Positions 1 to 10,804 of a stretch of DNA of 64,000 nucleotides are shown here, one piece after another. Under the pieces are notes generated by a model. That model worked only from the letters and a program-made list of their open reading frames with translations. It searched no databases and had not been told where the DNA came from. Source of the stretch: Tetracentron sinense (lineage: Eukaryota > Streptophyta > Magnoliopsida > Trochodendrales > Trochodendraceae). The stretch spans positions 9,422,041-9,486,040 of the forward strand of contig CM026565.1 in the NCBI GenBank assembly GCA_015143295.1, in the 5' to 3' direction. Within the stretch, counting starts at the first letter, position 1, and the number at the start of each line of letters is the position of its first letter. The translations under genes and the position numbers were made by a program.

Positions 1-1063
1 CCTCCAAATGCGTTATATTGGGCTTTTGAGGAGACCAGATTTGTCAACAACGGGTCTTGTCTTCGCTTTTTCGGGTCTTGGCGCCTTGGCTGCTGCTTAA
101 ACAGGACATCCTCTTAGAAGCCTGTGTATATTAGTCAAAGATGTTACTTTCACAGGTCCGATTGCTCTTTGCCGTAAAATGGAAAGTTAGCTCATAGGGC
201 TTTTCTACGGTCAGCGAGAATTAATTATTGGGGACCATGGTAATACGAGCAGGGTGTTACCTGCGTAGGGAGAACACCGGTTTACTTTTAACAGCAAATG
301 CGGTTATTGCCATCAGAAGACTTTGGTTGGCTAAGGAGAAAATGTGTTGGCATACCATTTCTGGACGTGGTGGAAGAGTCCATAGAATGCTATGCCTTGA
401 TAGTAAACAAAGCCAACTAGCAGAGCCTTGAAGAAGCGAGCCGCGCTAGCCTATTCCGTTTTTCAGCTGGCTACTAGTTGTAGCGCGCTACTCTTCTTTT
501 TTCCAGGCGGCTTTTTTTCAACCTTCTCTCTTCCAAATCTTTCCTTCCCTCGAGTGGGTGAAGCGGAGAGATCAAATAAAGATCGGCGGATAAAGGGGTA
601 GGATCAGCGTATATTCTTTAATAGACTCCGGGTTGGAAGGGCAAGTCTCTTATATACGGAATATTTATTAATAATGGAATTATTTATTTAATGACAGCTA
701 ATAAGTAAGTTTCTTCTAGGTCAATCCATTTACAGCTTCTACAATTATAGTTATTTAACATAAAAGCGGTGCTAAACCCACCTATTTCTACCTATTTCGG
801 CCCCGAGTGAGCCCGGCCCCATCTCTAAGACCTTCATTCGACTACCCAAGTCCCGTTCCCTTTGCCATACATCGGCTGGCCCCGCCCGAACTATGAAAGC
901 TCTGTACCGCTAACCAGTGGGTGTGGGCCCAGATGAAGCCGCATCTGTCCAGGTGGACCGAATAAAAAAAGCCTTTTTTCTTTTATAAAAGCTCCGAACC
1001 ACCGAAGCATCTGTTGTCGAGCCCCCCCTCCGGTGTAGCTGCATCCCAGGAACCTTTGCCCTC
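1..1063. other. Unassigned segment, possible organelle (mitochondrial) insertion
   Basis: This stretch resembles none of the retroelements in the rest of the window. It mixes GC-rich runs (for example around 440-500 and 800-1050) with homopolymer runs, in the style of plant mitochondrial intergenic DNA. I could not identify a mitochondrial gene. The only open frame, 228-431 (67 codons), has no recognisable domain. The segment ends abruptly at 1064, where the Copia-B LTR begins. The organelle origin is inference from sequence style only; it could be unrelated host DNA. Confidence 0.35.
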
Positions 1064-1064
1064 A

Positions 1065-2474
1065 TAACCTCAAATCTAAGGTTTGAGTTGAGAATTCACA
1101 AAGTCAAGGGGATGGTTAGGGGTTCCTATAAGTCTATCTACCCTTTTTATGATTTTAACAATTAAGTGATTAACTTAAGGGATGATAAAAATTAAGTGCG
1201 AAAATAGAAAACCAAGCAAACCACAACACAAGGATTTTTACGTGGAAACCCTTCTGGGAAAAACCACGAGACCTAGTTCAGTCATGAGAATCCACTAAGA
1301 CAAAGTAAACAAGAACTTACAAGACTCGAACTTGACACTACGATCCTTCAGTTCTTACTCCTCCATGCCTTGAAAAGTCATCACGTACTCTCAAGTCCCA
1401 TGATCAACCGTAGCCGCTCGTTCTTCTCTTTGTGTCTCGAAAACAGTCCATGACCTTCTGATCGATCTTTGTCAATGACGACTTCAGATTCCACAGACCA
1501 AATCACACATCCACGATCCGTCTCGGATCGATCTCCTTTGCAAAGGCTCCGGAACACACCAGTCAAGTTGTTCTATTCAAAACGGGTTGATGGTTTGATA
1601 GAAATCAATACCTAGATGGACTCCTTCAATGGACAACTCCAAACAAGCAAGTATGGAGCTTTGGGCTTGCAATCTCTAGGTTGAATGCACTAACAAAGGG
1701 GGTAGAGAACAAAAATTTCCATAGGTTCTATAACCTCTAGAGAAACTTAAAAACACTCTCCATACACTCCCAATGTTGTACTCCACGAACTGGAAGGGTT
1801 CACCATATATAGGGAACACAAATCCATGGTATAGAAGTTGCTAAAAGGCTTAAAAACCAAAGAGAAAAACAAAAAATCGATTTAGAATGATTTTCCATAT
1901 CAGGGTCGACCCTGGTGGTTACTTAGGTCGACCCTCACATTTTCAGCATTCTACCAAAATTCACCATACATTTTTTTGGCTATTCTAGGTTAACCCTCAA
2001 CGCCAAGGGTCGACCCTGAGGTGAAAAATGAATTTCAAAATTCATTTTTAGCACTTGGTCCCTTCACAAAAGTTGTAGCTCTTTTCGACATGATCGATTT
2101 GATATATTATAGAGTAAAATCCAAGCTATATTTTGGGAGATATACCAAAAAAAGCAACCTTAGGTTTTTTAAAAATTTTAGAATTTGAAACAAGTTTTGC
2201 ACTGCTTATCTCACCACCTAGGGCCCGTATGGTTTTTCTAGGACACTTACTACCTAAGGCATCATATTAGGATTATTCTAAGTCAATTCCCACCTATGGT
2301 CACATGGTATCTAGGTCACTTACCATCCTATGAAGGAAATGATCAACCGAGTCTTCAACTGTCTTCAATTTCACTTGTTTGCGGATGCCTGACGGTAATG
2401 ACACAAGATAGACACCTAGACTCACTTGTTTTGACACTGGACTATGCTAGCACAAAAAAAACATGGATTGTACA
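1065..2474 (-). repeat. 3' LTR of Copia-B (Sirevirus-type Ty1/copia)
   Basis: The segment matches 50504-51896 over its whole length in the same orientation, with an indel of about 80 bp near 1110-1200. On the minus strand it starts TGTACAATCC directly after a purine-rich tract and should end in TTCA; the terminal base is eroded here (TAACCT against TGAACCT on the plus strand). It contains GGTCGACCC palindromes at 1909-2021 and a TATA-like box at 1804-1811. No target-site duplication pairs 1060-1064 with 51897-51901, so one outer edge has probably been altered. Confidence 0.8.
1804..2021 (-). promoter_or_regulatory. Palindrome cluster plus TATA box in Copia-B LTR
   Basis: Several copies or near-copies of the palindrome GGGTCGACCCT lie between 1909 and 2021. 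On the minus strand they are followed by CCTATATATGG (plus 1804-1811). The same arrangement is present in the other LTR (palindromes about 51280-51440, TATA at 51182-51188). A promoter role is inferred from LTR architecture. Confidence 0.55.
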
Positions 2475-2672
2475 ATCTCTCCCTTTGGAAATTCCATGGC
2501 AAAACCAAACTGAAATACATGACTTAACATAAACTCACACAAACAAATCAAAACAGCGAATTAGGACATTACATGACTCCAACACCATTACATGACACCA
2601 TTTGGCAAATCATCTTAAATTAATACACTTGAGCTCTTGTTAAGTAAAATAAATCTGCTGCAACCTAGCACT
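2475..2672 (-). other. Copia-B internal 3' end with polypurine tract
   Basis: Read on the minus strand, this ends in a purine-rich tract, AAAGGGAGAGAT (plus 2475-2486), directly before the LTR start. That is the expected position for the plus-strand primer. The stretch is non-coding. It continues on the far side of the Copia-A insertion at 42395, where further purine tracts occur on the minus strand. Confidence 0.7.
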
Positions 2673-2677
2673 TGCTC
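2673..2677. repeat. Left target-site duplication of Copia-A (TGCTC)
   Basis: TGCTC here directly precedes the TGTTAGCC start of Copia-A. The same five bases follow the end of its 3' LTR at 42390-42394. A 5-bp duplication is standard for copia elements. The pair shows that about 39.7 kb is a single insertion with later nesting. Confidence 0.85.
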
Positions 2678-3192
2678 TGTTAGCCTCAAGGTTAAAACTC
2701 TAAGTACCCTAGATTGTTTCGATGATAACACAATAATGAAATGACTCTTGATATACTAATAGTTTCTTTGAGTATGTAAAATTTTACCAAAGCAGTACAT
2801 GTCGAATCAAATTTCAAGATACGAAGAATTGAAGAGCATAAGTCATCAAGGTCAAAGTCAAAGACTAATTCTTCTAAGAAGTCTCAAAGTCAATGCAAGA
2901 AGATCTATCAAGAGTAAAACTTCTTAAAATTCAAGATTGAAAATCATCTTTCATGAAGACTAGTGTCTAGGACCCTTGTAAAGTCCTCAAGTTATTGGAA
3001 AAGAATTGCTCATAGAATACCTAGATAAACCCTAGGTGACCTAGTATAACTTGGACATCATTCTGGGACCCTAAAAAGGACTAAAATATTGATTATCTAA
3101 TTGCCTATTGGACCTAGCATGATTCCCATCTTTTTCATCTCATTACGATGAGTTTATTGAAAATTTTCAAGGAACTCGTCGACGAGTACAAG
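2678..3192 (+). repeat. 5' LTR fragment of Copia-A
   Basis: It starts TGTTAGCCTCAAGG and matches the 3' LTR halves at 19976-20419 and 41454 onward. It is cut at 3192, inside the ACTCGTCGACGAGT palindrome region, by the start of Gypsy-1. The rest of the LTR, gag, protease, integrase and part of the reverse transcriptase of Copia-A are missing from the window. Confidence 0.85.
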
Positions 3193-3968
3193 TGTCGCGG
3201 CCCAAAATACCCCCCAGGAGTTAAGGGATACTTTAGTCATGACTATTCATACCTGTCAAACCATCCTGTAATGAACAAGGTAAACCCAATACTATAAAGA
3301 CAATAATCAGAGTGCAGAAGCTATACCAAATTTTCTTTTCTTTCCATAATCTATCTCAGTATTCCAAGTTAAATATACAAAACATAACAGTAAAGGTGGA
3401 CATGCCCACCTATCAAAATACAAAGTCCAAAATATCAACCTCGTTGTCACTCCTCTCAACAGTAGTCCAACTAGGGCCACACATCCACATCTCTATCCGT
3501 CTGCGACTACATTGGGATAGGTGGCTCACTCTCCTCTATGTACTCTTCCTCAACCCAAGGCTCAGGGTTGAGGGCGTCCTCGGTACCTGTCGACATGAAA
3601 GTACGGCTGAGTATGGAATACTCAGTGAGTACAAGCTACTAGCTAACAATAGCAATAACAAGGCACGACAATAATAGCCACAATACACAACATCAAGTTG
3701 AAGCAATAATATCAACATAAAGCATGCATAGCATTTAAAGGAAAGCAAGGTAATAATCCTGTCATACTTGAACGAATGCGAATCTTGACATGCTTGTATG
3801 AATGCTAAAACTCCGATAAAACCCATATTTAGGAATCATAACTTGTTCTTGAAAATAGTTTTTCTTGTTGTTCAAACTTGCTTGTCGTGTTAAAACTTGT
3901 TCTTGTATCGTGGGAATCACACATGTCTTAGTTGTTCTTTTAATATTCTTGACTTGTTCTTACTTGTA

Positions 3969-4220
3969 TACTTGTGAGCTAGAGGCTAGCACCCTTCTTG
4001 GGCTACCAACCTCCTTGACATATCATTTACTTATGAGCCAGAGGCTAGCACCCTTCTTGGGCTACCAACCTCCTTGACATATCATTTACTTGTGAGCCAG
4101 AGGCTAGCACCCTTCTTGGGCTACCAACCTCCTTGAAATATCATGTTCTTGTGAGTCTTTACTTGTGAGCTAGAGGCTAGTACCCTTCAACTTGGGCTAC
4201 CAACCTCCTTGACATGTCAT
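3969..4220. repeat. Tandem repeat in Gypsy-1 LTR, about 60-bp unit, 4 copies
   Basis: Four imperfect units carry the core GAGCCAGAGGCTAGCACCC followed by GGGCTACCAACCTCCTTGAC. The partner LTR has three (11578-11760). Related units recur in other gypsy LTRs at 14890-15020, 32900-33300 and 47396-47930, so the unit is ancestral and its copy number varies. Confidence 0.85.
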
Positions 4221-5024
4221 TTAAATACTCGTGCTTGAAAACGTCGGTTCATGCATGCGTGCGTGGGTGTGTGTGGCACGTGTAGTAATCATGATGACCA
4301 TATGTCATGAAGAATAGAGTATAGCATTTCAATTCATGGTATAAACATGTGGGAATTTAGATAATCTATATGGCATTTGATCAAGGTCATGGACTTGAAG
4401 GAACTATATACATTCATGTTTTCATACTCTTCTTTCATTGAGAAACTTCTCATTTAGGCTTTAAATCAAACACATAACATGCGACCTTTCATAATCCTTT
4501 CATTTCCTCTTATTAGTGCATATATTCCATTCAAACATCAAGGTTTATTCATTATTTGTAGGATACCCATCCACCATTTCTATTACCCACATCACATCGA
4601 CATAGCATCCAATCGCCAATCCATCATCCATTCATCCATCCACAACATCCCCATTTCTATCTTGTTTATATTTAGGAGCATTGGTTTATTTCAAAAAAAA
4701 GAGATCACAAGATAAAAACCATCATTTTGAAACGAGACACCCTAGTTATTACTAAGCTAGTTGGTAAGGGTGTACTAACCTTGTGAGGATCCCTTCTTAG
4801 TTTGAAGAAACCCTTGAACAAGAATCTCAACTTTAGGAAGAAGACACCACCACTTGAGGATGAAGATCCTTGCTTCAAAGGATGATTCAAGCTTGATTTT
4901 GACTCTCTTTGATCTCCACAAAAATCCCTCTTGGAAATCCCCCAAACCTTTCCTCTCCTTTCTCTCTTTTCTCTCAAAAAGTCCCTCTTTAGGTGTTAGG
5001 AACCTTGGACCCTCGAAAATGGGG

Positions 5025-5190
5025 TATATATAGTGTTAGGTTTATGAAAAACCTAAAAAAAAACATTTCTGGGTGATCTCGCTCGAGCGGGCCTCAATCT
5101 CGCTCGAGCGGGTTGCTCCCTGGCCTCAAAAAACCATTTTTCGCCGATCTCGCTCGAGCGGTTTTGGATCTCGCTCGAGCGAGTTTTTCT
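5025..5190 (-). promoter_or_regulatory. CTCGAGCG palindrome cluster and TATA box, Gypsy-1 3' LTR
   Basis: Four copies of CTCGCTCGAGCG lie between 5083 and 5190. On the minus strand they lead into TATATATA at plus 5025-5032, about 55 bp downstream. The 5' LTR repeats the arrangement (12620-12710, TATA 12572-12579) with one unit fewer and one mutated copy (CTCGAACG). Core promoter and enhancer function is inferred from position. Confidence 0.55.
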
Positions 5191-5684
5191 GTAAAATGTG
5201 CTTTGGTAAATTGGCCATAACTTTTGACTCGGTGGTCTGATTTTGACGATTCAACTTGCATTGGATTCATCTTTCAAAGGAGAACAACTTTCATGTTTTT
5301 AAAAATACCTAAATTTGGGGTTTACTTTATCAAAAATGGCTCTAAAGTCAACTAGTATAAAAATACATTTTGACAGTCTAAATTTTCAACAGTGCCAACT
5401 TTGGAAATCGGACTTTTGACTCAACTCCGGCTCAAAATTAAGGAAAATGGTAAACATGAACCTCGAAGAGGGTTCAAATACCTTTCCAAAAATTTAAGAA
5501 TCGCTCTATTCTGATCAGCCATGAACAAACTAGGGCTACGTAAAGTTGAGGGTATGGTTAATCCATAATTTCTTTTTGACACTTAGAGTATTCATATACT
5601 CTACTCCTTCATTCCAAGCACCCAAAACTTAAGAAAACACCTCTTAAGGCTTAAATACATGTTAAAAAGATCCGGGGTTCTACA

Positions 5685-5702
5685 TCCTCCCCCCTTTACA
5701 GA
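5685..5702 (-). other. Polypurine tract of Gypsy-1
   Basis: Minus-strand sequence GTAAAGGGGGGAGGA directly precedes the LTR start. The motif just upstream (plus about 5703-5722), read as GAGGATGAAATTT on the minus strand, is shared with Gypsy-2 and Gypsy-3 at the same place. Confidence 0.85.
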
Positions 5703-5773
5703 AATTTCATCCTCAAAATTTAGAACAATATATATATAGAGCTGATGAAGAACAAAATTTACATAAACATCCA

Positions 5774-6826
5774 TTACACAAATAAATTGGGATACTTTTC
5801 CCTCACTTCCGCTTCGCGCTCCCATGTTACTTCTTCCCTAGAGTGATGTTGCCATCGAACAAGAACCAAGGGGATAACCTTGTTGCGCAAAACTTGATTT
5901 CTACGATCCAAAATTTGAACCGGCTCTTCCACCATGGTAAGATCCTCCCGGATTTCCAACGGATCAAGATTTATAACATGTGAAGGATCCGGGATATACT
6001 TTCAAAGCATGGATACATAGAAGACGTTGTGCACCGCAGCCATATGAGTAGGTAGAGCAACCCGATATGCGACTTCACCAACTCGGGTGACAATTTCAAA
6101 TGGACCCACATACCTCGGGCTGAGCTTTCCTCTTTTGCCAAACCTCATAATACCCTTTGTCGGCGAAACCTTCACAAACACCATATTGCCAACACGGAAC
6201 TCAAGATCTCGTCTATGGGTATCAGCATAGCTCTTCTGCCTATCCTGAGCCGTCTTCAATCTCTCCCTGATGATCTTGACCTTACTTGCAGTTTGCTCAA
6301 TCAACTTATGGCCCAATACTTTCCTTTCCCCGACTTCATCCCAATACAAAGGGGATCTACAACTCATCCCGTACAAAGCCTCAAAAGGTGTCATTTTGAT
6401 GCTCGCCTGATAGCTGTTATTGTAGGTGAACTCCATTACTGGTAGATGATCTTCCCAACTGCCTTTAAAGTCTAGCATACATGCCCGGAGCATGTCCTCT
6501 ATCACTTGGTTCACCCGTTCTGTTTGCCCGTCCGTTTGTGGATGAAAAGCGGTGCTAAAGTCTAGTACGGAACCCATGGCGCTTTGAAAGCTCTTCCAAA
6601 ACCTGGATGTGAAACTTGGATCCCGGTCTGAGACAATGCTCACTGGCACTCCGTGCAGTCAGACTATTTCCTTGATGTACAGTGCCGCTAACTGATTTGA
6701 ATTGAAGGTAGTCCGGTATGGCAAGAAATGGGCTGATTTAGTTAGTTTGTCAACCACAACCCAAATAGCATCGGAGTTCTTGGCTGTCCGTGGCAACCCC
6801 ACAATGAAGTCCATAGAGATATGCTC
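5774..6826 (-). pseudogene. pol: Gypsy-1 integrase core and C-terminal chromodomain-like tail (broken)
   Basis: This is the integrase part of a Tekay-type polyprotein, which would insert element cDNA into chromosomes. The catalytic core is recognisable: DFIV just after the stop near 6826, then SDRDPSF and [13 protein letters not shown] with the third acidic residue in QTE. Conserved blocks [18 protein letters not shown] and [12 protein letters not shown] follow. The tail ends EREAEVREKYPNLF, as in the chromodomain-like tails of Tekay elements. Stops interrupt it near 6826, near 6662 (V*LHG) and near 6003 (ML*KY). At the last two, CGA has become TGA when compared with intact relatives in this window. 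It cannot encode a full integrase. Confidence 0.9.
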
Positions 6827-8470
6827 TCATTTCCACTCGGGAATAGGGAGGGACTGCAATAGGCCCACTGGTCTCATGTGCTCAGCCTTGACTTGCTGAC
6901 ACACTAAGCATCGAGACACGTACTCAGCCACTTCTCTCTTCATGTTCTGCCACCAAAAGTGCCCCTTCAAGTTTCTATACATTTTGGTACCCCCGGGGTG
7001 AACGGTGTACTTGGACCGGTGAGCTTCATACAAGATTTCTCTTTTAAGCTTCTCATCGGATGGGATGCACATTCTTCCTTTGCAGGTGATAATCCCATCA
7101 TCCCTCACCGCGAAATCCTTACTACCACTGTTAATTGACTTATCCCGGTAAGCAAGCAGTTCGGCATCCTTTCCCTGTAATTCTTGGATCATGCTGAGGA
7201 TGTAAGGTCTAACGGTGATGTGAGCCATTACCGGTCCAACGGTAGGGAGACTAAAACAGATGTCGAGGTTAGACGCATCTTCTAACGACCTCCACTCTTG
7301 CACCATCATGTGAGTCAAGAGTGCAGTAGGCTTCCTACTAAGTGCATCGGCCACCACATTCGCCTTGCCTGGATGGTATTGAATAGAGCATTCATAATCC
7401 TTCAAGAACTCCATCCATTGCCATTGCCTCAAGTTCAACTCCTTCTGTGAAAACAGATACTTAAGCCTTTTATGATCTGTGAACACATAGAACTGTTCCC
7501 CGTAGAGATAGTGTCGCCATATCTTCAATGAAAACACCACGGCGACAAGCTCTAAGTCATGAGTGGGATAATTCTTCTCGTGCTTCTTTAATTGCCTTGA
7601 GGCATAGGCAATGACTTTACCATCTTGCATGAGTACACATCCCAACCCCACGTGTGAGGCGTCACTGTACACTACGAAACCACCACTCCCGGATGGCATG
7701 GTGAAGACGGGAGCCGTAGTGAGTTGCTTCTTCAACTCTTGAAAGCTAGTCTCACATCTGTCGTTCCAACTAAACTTGGAATTTTTCCTTGTGAGATAAG
7801 TGAGCGGTGCAGCTAAACTGGAGTATTCCTCTACAAATCTCCGGTAGTATCCTGCCAAACCGAGGAAACTTCGAATCTCAATGACGCTTCTGGCTCTTTC
7901 CCAATTCAATACTACCTCTACCTTGGTTGGGTTAACAGAAATGCCCTCGGCTGATACTACATGTCTGAGAAATGCCACCATCTCCAACCAAAATTCGCAC
8001 TTACTTAACTTGGTATACAACTGGTGCTCTCGAAGCATCTCTACAGTAAGGCGAAGGTCTTGATCATGATCTTCCTGTGTCGGGGAGTATACTAAAATAT
8101 CTTCTACGAACACCACGACACATTTTTCAAGATAGGGTCTGAACACCCGGTTCATCAAATCCATGAACACCGCCGGTTCATTCGTCAACCCGAAAAGCAT
8201 GACAAGGAACTCGTAGTGCCCATACCGAGTCTGAAAAGCCGTCTTTGAAATATCCTCTGCCTTGATTTTCAATTGATGATATCTCGACTTTAGATCAATT
8301 TTGGAGAAGAATCTCGCTCCCTTCAGTTGGTCAAATAGGTCGTCTATCCGTGGTAAAGGATAACGATTCTTAATAGCGACCTTGTTCAACTGCCGGTAAT
8401 CAATACACATACGCATTGAACCATCTTTCTTCTTCACAAATAGCACTGGGGCACCCCCATGGTGAGACAC
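6827..8470 (-). pseudogene. pol: Gypsy-1 reverse transcriptase, RNase H and integrase zinc region
   Basis: A 547-codon open frame covers most of the RT, the RNase H and the HHCC zinc-binding start of integrase. Visible blocks are [48 protein letters not shown] and FVEDILVYS. RNase H blocks are [24 protein letters not shown] and TDHKRLKYL. The zinc region ends CLVCQQ. The RT catalytic pair, normally VDD, reads VED here (residue 123 of the frame), so one metal-binding aspartate is lost. KSRYHQ and FGLTNEP replace the usual RSGYHQ and FGLTNAP. A one-base insertion near 8453 separates this frame from the upstream part, so it is inactive. Confidence 0.9.
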
Positions 8471-9106
8471 TTGGTCTAATGAATCCCAGGCTTAGTAGTT
8501 CTTCTAACTGCACCTTCAACTCCTTCAGTTCAATAGGGCCCATCCTATACGGTGCTCTTGAAATCAGAGCTATGCCCGGAGTAAGCTCTATAGTGAACTC
8601 AATCTCTCTATTAGGAGGCAATCTGGGAAGTTCCTCTGGAAATACATCTATATACTCACTTACAACCGGAATGGTTGAGGAGTTTTGTGCCTCTGGATTC
8701 GCTAAACTCAAAGCTGCGAGGCGAGCAATATCCCTTCCTTGCAATCCTCAAAAATGAAATGGCTTAACTCCTTCCGGCTTGAAATTCACCACCTTCTCAA
8801 AGCAAGCCACATGTCCGTGGTGAGTCGCTAGCCAATCCATACCAAGAATGACGTCAAAGTCCAAGTCTTGGAAATCTAGGACGATAAAGTCAGCTAGTAG
8901 TTCGTTCTGCCCCACTTACACCACACTCTCCTTGTATATCCTATCTGTATCAACCGACTTGCCTAATGGAGTAGCAATGGTTAACTCCCTCTCCAATGGA
9001 CTATACTCAGATGCAAAGCCCTTCGTAAAACTAGGCGAGACGAAGGAATTAGTGGATCCTGTGTCGATCAGCACTCGTGCTAGACACTCGTTCACTAATA
9101 AGGCGC
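8453..9106 (-). pseudogene. pol: Gypsy-1 aspartic protease and RT N-terminus
   Basis: The protease active site LIDTGSTNSF is intact (near 9063-9033), followed by the conserved [15 protein letters not shown] block (near 8850-8805). Two in-frame stops lie between these blocks and the RT linker: TAA after ESVV near 8920 and TGA after PFHF near 8757. The linker continues as [13 protein letters not shown] and [12 protein letters not shown]. An extra G in the run near 8453 then breaks the frame into the main RT. The first codon is completed across a probable intron at 9107-9242. Confidence 0.85.
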
Positions 9107-9242
9107 CTGTGCGATTAAATAAGTAATATCAATAGATTTCAAGCAAGAACATACATCATACATAAGTAATCTCTAGTGTAAATAACAACACATCACATAA
9201 CAGAAATCATTCACAACTTAAAATTCTAACATTCTTGCGTAC
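9107..9242 (-). other. Probable spliceosomal intron between gag and protease, Gypsy-1
   Basis: On the minus strand this 136-bp AT-rich segment starts GTACGCAAG (plus 9242 downward) and ends CGCACAG (plus 9111-9107). Upstream, the frame from the gag zinc knuckle runs ...RALDDVVQ plus one base. Downstream, the protease frame resumes with two bases that complete a glycine codon, then ALLVNECLARVL. Donor, acceptor, phase and AT-richness all fit. Gypsy-2 shows a matching acceptor at the homologous place (20690). Splicing itself is not shown by sequence. Confidence 0.55.
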
Positions 9243-10482
9243 CTTGCACGACATCATCTAATGCACGTGCGTCTCTCTCTGATAATGCAAAGACTCGTCC
9301 TTGAGTTGCCTGACGAGGCGGTCATGTAGACGGTGAGGGCCTCGATGCCTGTGACGAGTTCTGCTGAGATGCCTGCCTAATAGAAGGCCTACTCCCCTGA
9401 GAGTGAGCTGGTAACTATCAACGGGGGCAGTCTCGAATTATGTGGCTTTGGTCGCCACAATGAAAACAGCCTCCGGTAGCCTTTCTACACTCACCGGCCA
9501 CATGTCTCCTTCCACAAAGGGTGCAAACATCGTAAGAATAGGTGGAAGGCGCATAACTCGTAGCCTGAGTCATCGCGGAGCGAGGAGCCTGTGTGGGAGC
9601 CGGGCGAAAAATAGGTGGGGCAAAAGGACGAGGAGCCTGCGATGTAGAATACATCCTCTGTGATTGAGCTGGCCCTATAAGCTGATATGATATAGTCCTA
9701 GCTCTCTTTTCCGTAGAGCCGCTAGACTGGCCCTTCTCCATGCCCCTTCTTTTGAAAAACTCTTCAGAATTAGCCTCGGCTAATAATGCTTTGTCCACTA
9801 CCTCAGCATATGTTTCATGCCGGAACATTGAGACTCGGTCCTTGAGGTAGGCCTTCAACCCCCTCTCGAATTTCTGGGCTTTCATAGCCTCGGTAGCAAT
9901 CATGTGTGGAGCAAATCTTGATAGCTCTGAGAACTTAGCCTCATAAGCGGCCACTGATAAATTACCTTGCTCCAAGGTAATGAACTCAACCTCTTTCTTC
10001 TCCTTCATCCCAATGGGAAAGTATTTCTTGTAGAAGACATCCAAGAATTCTCCCCAAGTCCATTCCTGACCCTGTCGGGTCAACTCCCGAGTCCTAAGTG
10101 CAGACCTCCACCAGTGGTCGGCCTCGCCTTCTAGCATAAAGGCGGCCCACGAGACTCTTTCTGCTTCAGTAGGTGACAACACCGAGAACATCTTCTCTAA
10201 TTGTCTGATCCATCCTTCGGCCACGAGTGGATCAATACTTCCACAAAAAGTTGGAGACCTCATCCTCCGAAAAGCCTCTATTCCAGCTTGTGCTCGATTA
10301 GGAGGAGCAGTCACAAGTGTGCCGGCCAAAGGAGGAGTAGCTGGTTGCCTCGCTGCAAGCATAGCCAAAGTCTCGGCTATTGAAGCGAAAGCTTGGACAA
10401 AATCGGGCTGTTCATCACCCGATGGAGTGTCACTTCCATTGCCCCTTGTGTTGTATCCACAACCCCGAGTATTTCGTCTCAT
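9243..10482 (-). pseudogene. gag: Gypsy-1 gag with CCHC zinc knuckle (stops downstream of knuckle)
   Basis: This capsid/nucleocapsid protein would form the particle that packages element RNA. The frame is open from 10533 to 9418; I prefer the internal start MRRNTRGCG (10482), because the extra 17 N-terminal residues look like leader. The retrotransposon-gag domain shows EGWIRQLEKMF, EADHWWRSA, FYKKYFP and EAKFSELSRFAP. A CCHC knuckle of the form CFHCGxxxHxxxxC lies near the end. Directly after it two adjacent stops (TGA TAG, about 9415-9420) interrupt the frame, with another TGA further on. The same frame then reaches the probable intron. The pre-knuckle part is well preserved. Confidence 0.9.
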
Positions 10483-10788
10483 GATTAGATCCTGAGAACG
10501 ACAATACAACATGAGTCTAACTTGGATATGCATTTAGTAAAAATTTCAAAATTCACTCAAAACATATTCATTAAACATAAAACAATATACACATGGTTTA
10601 CACAACAATTGCATCACATACAATCCATGTTCCTAGCGTAGGACTCTATGTTCGGTTGAAGTTCAACCTATTTTGACTAGGACTAACTTGTTAGTCCATA
10701 CTTGGAATACAACTCTTTAAGGTGATTCTAATACCTTATTCAATCATGGTATCATTTCTAAGTGACCCTAGGGACTCTAATGCCTAGA

Positions 10789-10800
10789 GCTCTGATACCA
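10789..10800 (-). other. Primer binding site of Gypsy-1 (tRNA-iMet type)
   Basis: The minus strand reads TGGTATCAGAGC four bases downstream of the 5' LTR end. This is the standard match to the 3' end of plant initiator methionine tRNA used to prime minus-strand cDNA. It confirms that 10805-13211 is the 5' LTR of the 5685-10804 internal region. Confidence 0.9.
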
Positions 10801-10804
10801 CTTC

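Larger units (their letters stand above)
3193..5684 (-). repeat. 3' LTR of Gypsy-1 (Tekay/Del-type Ty3/gypsy)
   Basis: On the plus strand this runs from TGTCGCGGCCC to GGGGTTCTACA, i.e. TGTAGAACCCC to GCGACA in the sense direction. It is about 2.5 kb and nearly identical to 10805-13211 apart from a few indels: one extra copy of a roughly 60-bp tandem unit (3969-4220) and one extra CTCGAGCG unit near 5090. The few differences suggest a fairly young pair. It holds a conserved hairpin at 3601-3632, a CTCGCTCGAGCG cluster at 5083-5190 and a TATA box at 5025-5032 (minus). Confidence 0.9.

Noticed and set aside
228..431. 67-codon frame in the first kilobase
   Set aside because: No recognisable motif or conserved context; not called as a gene.
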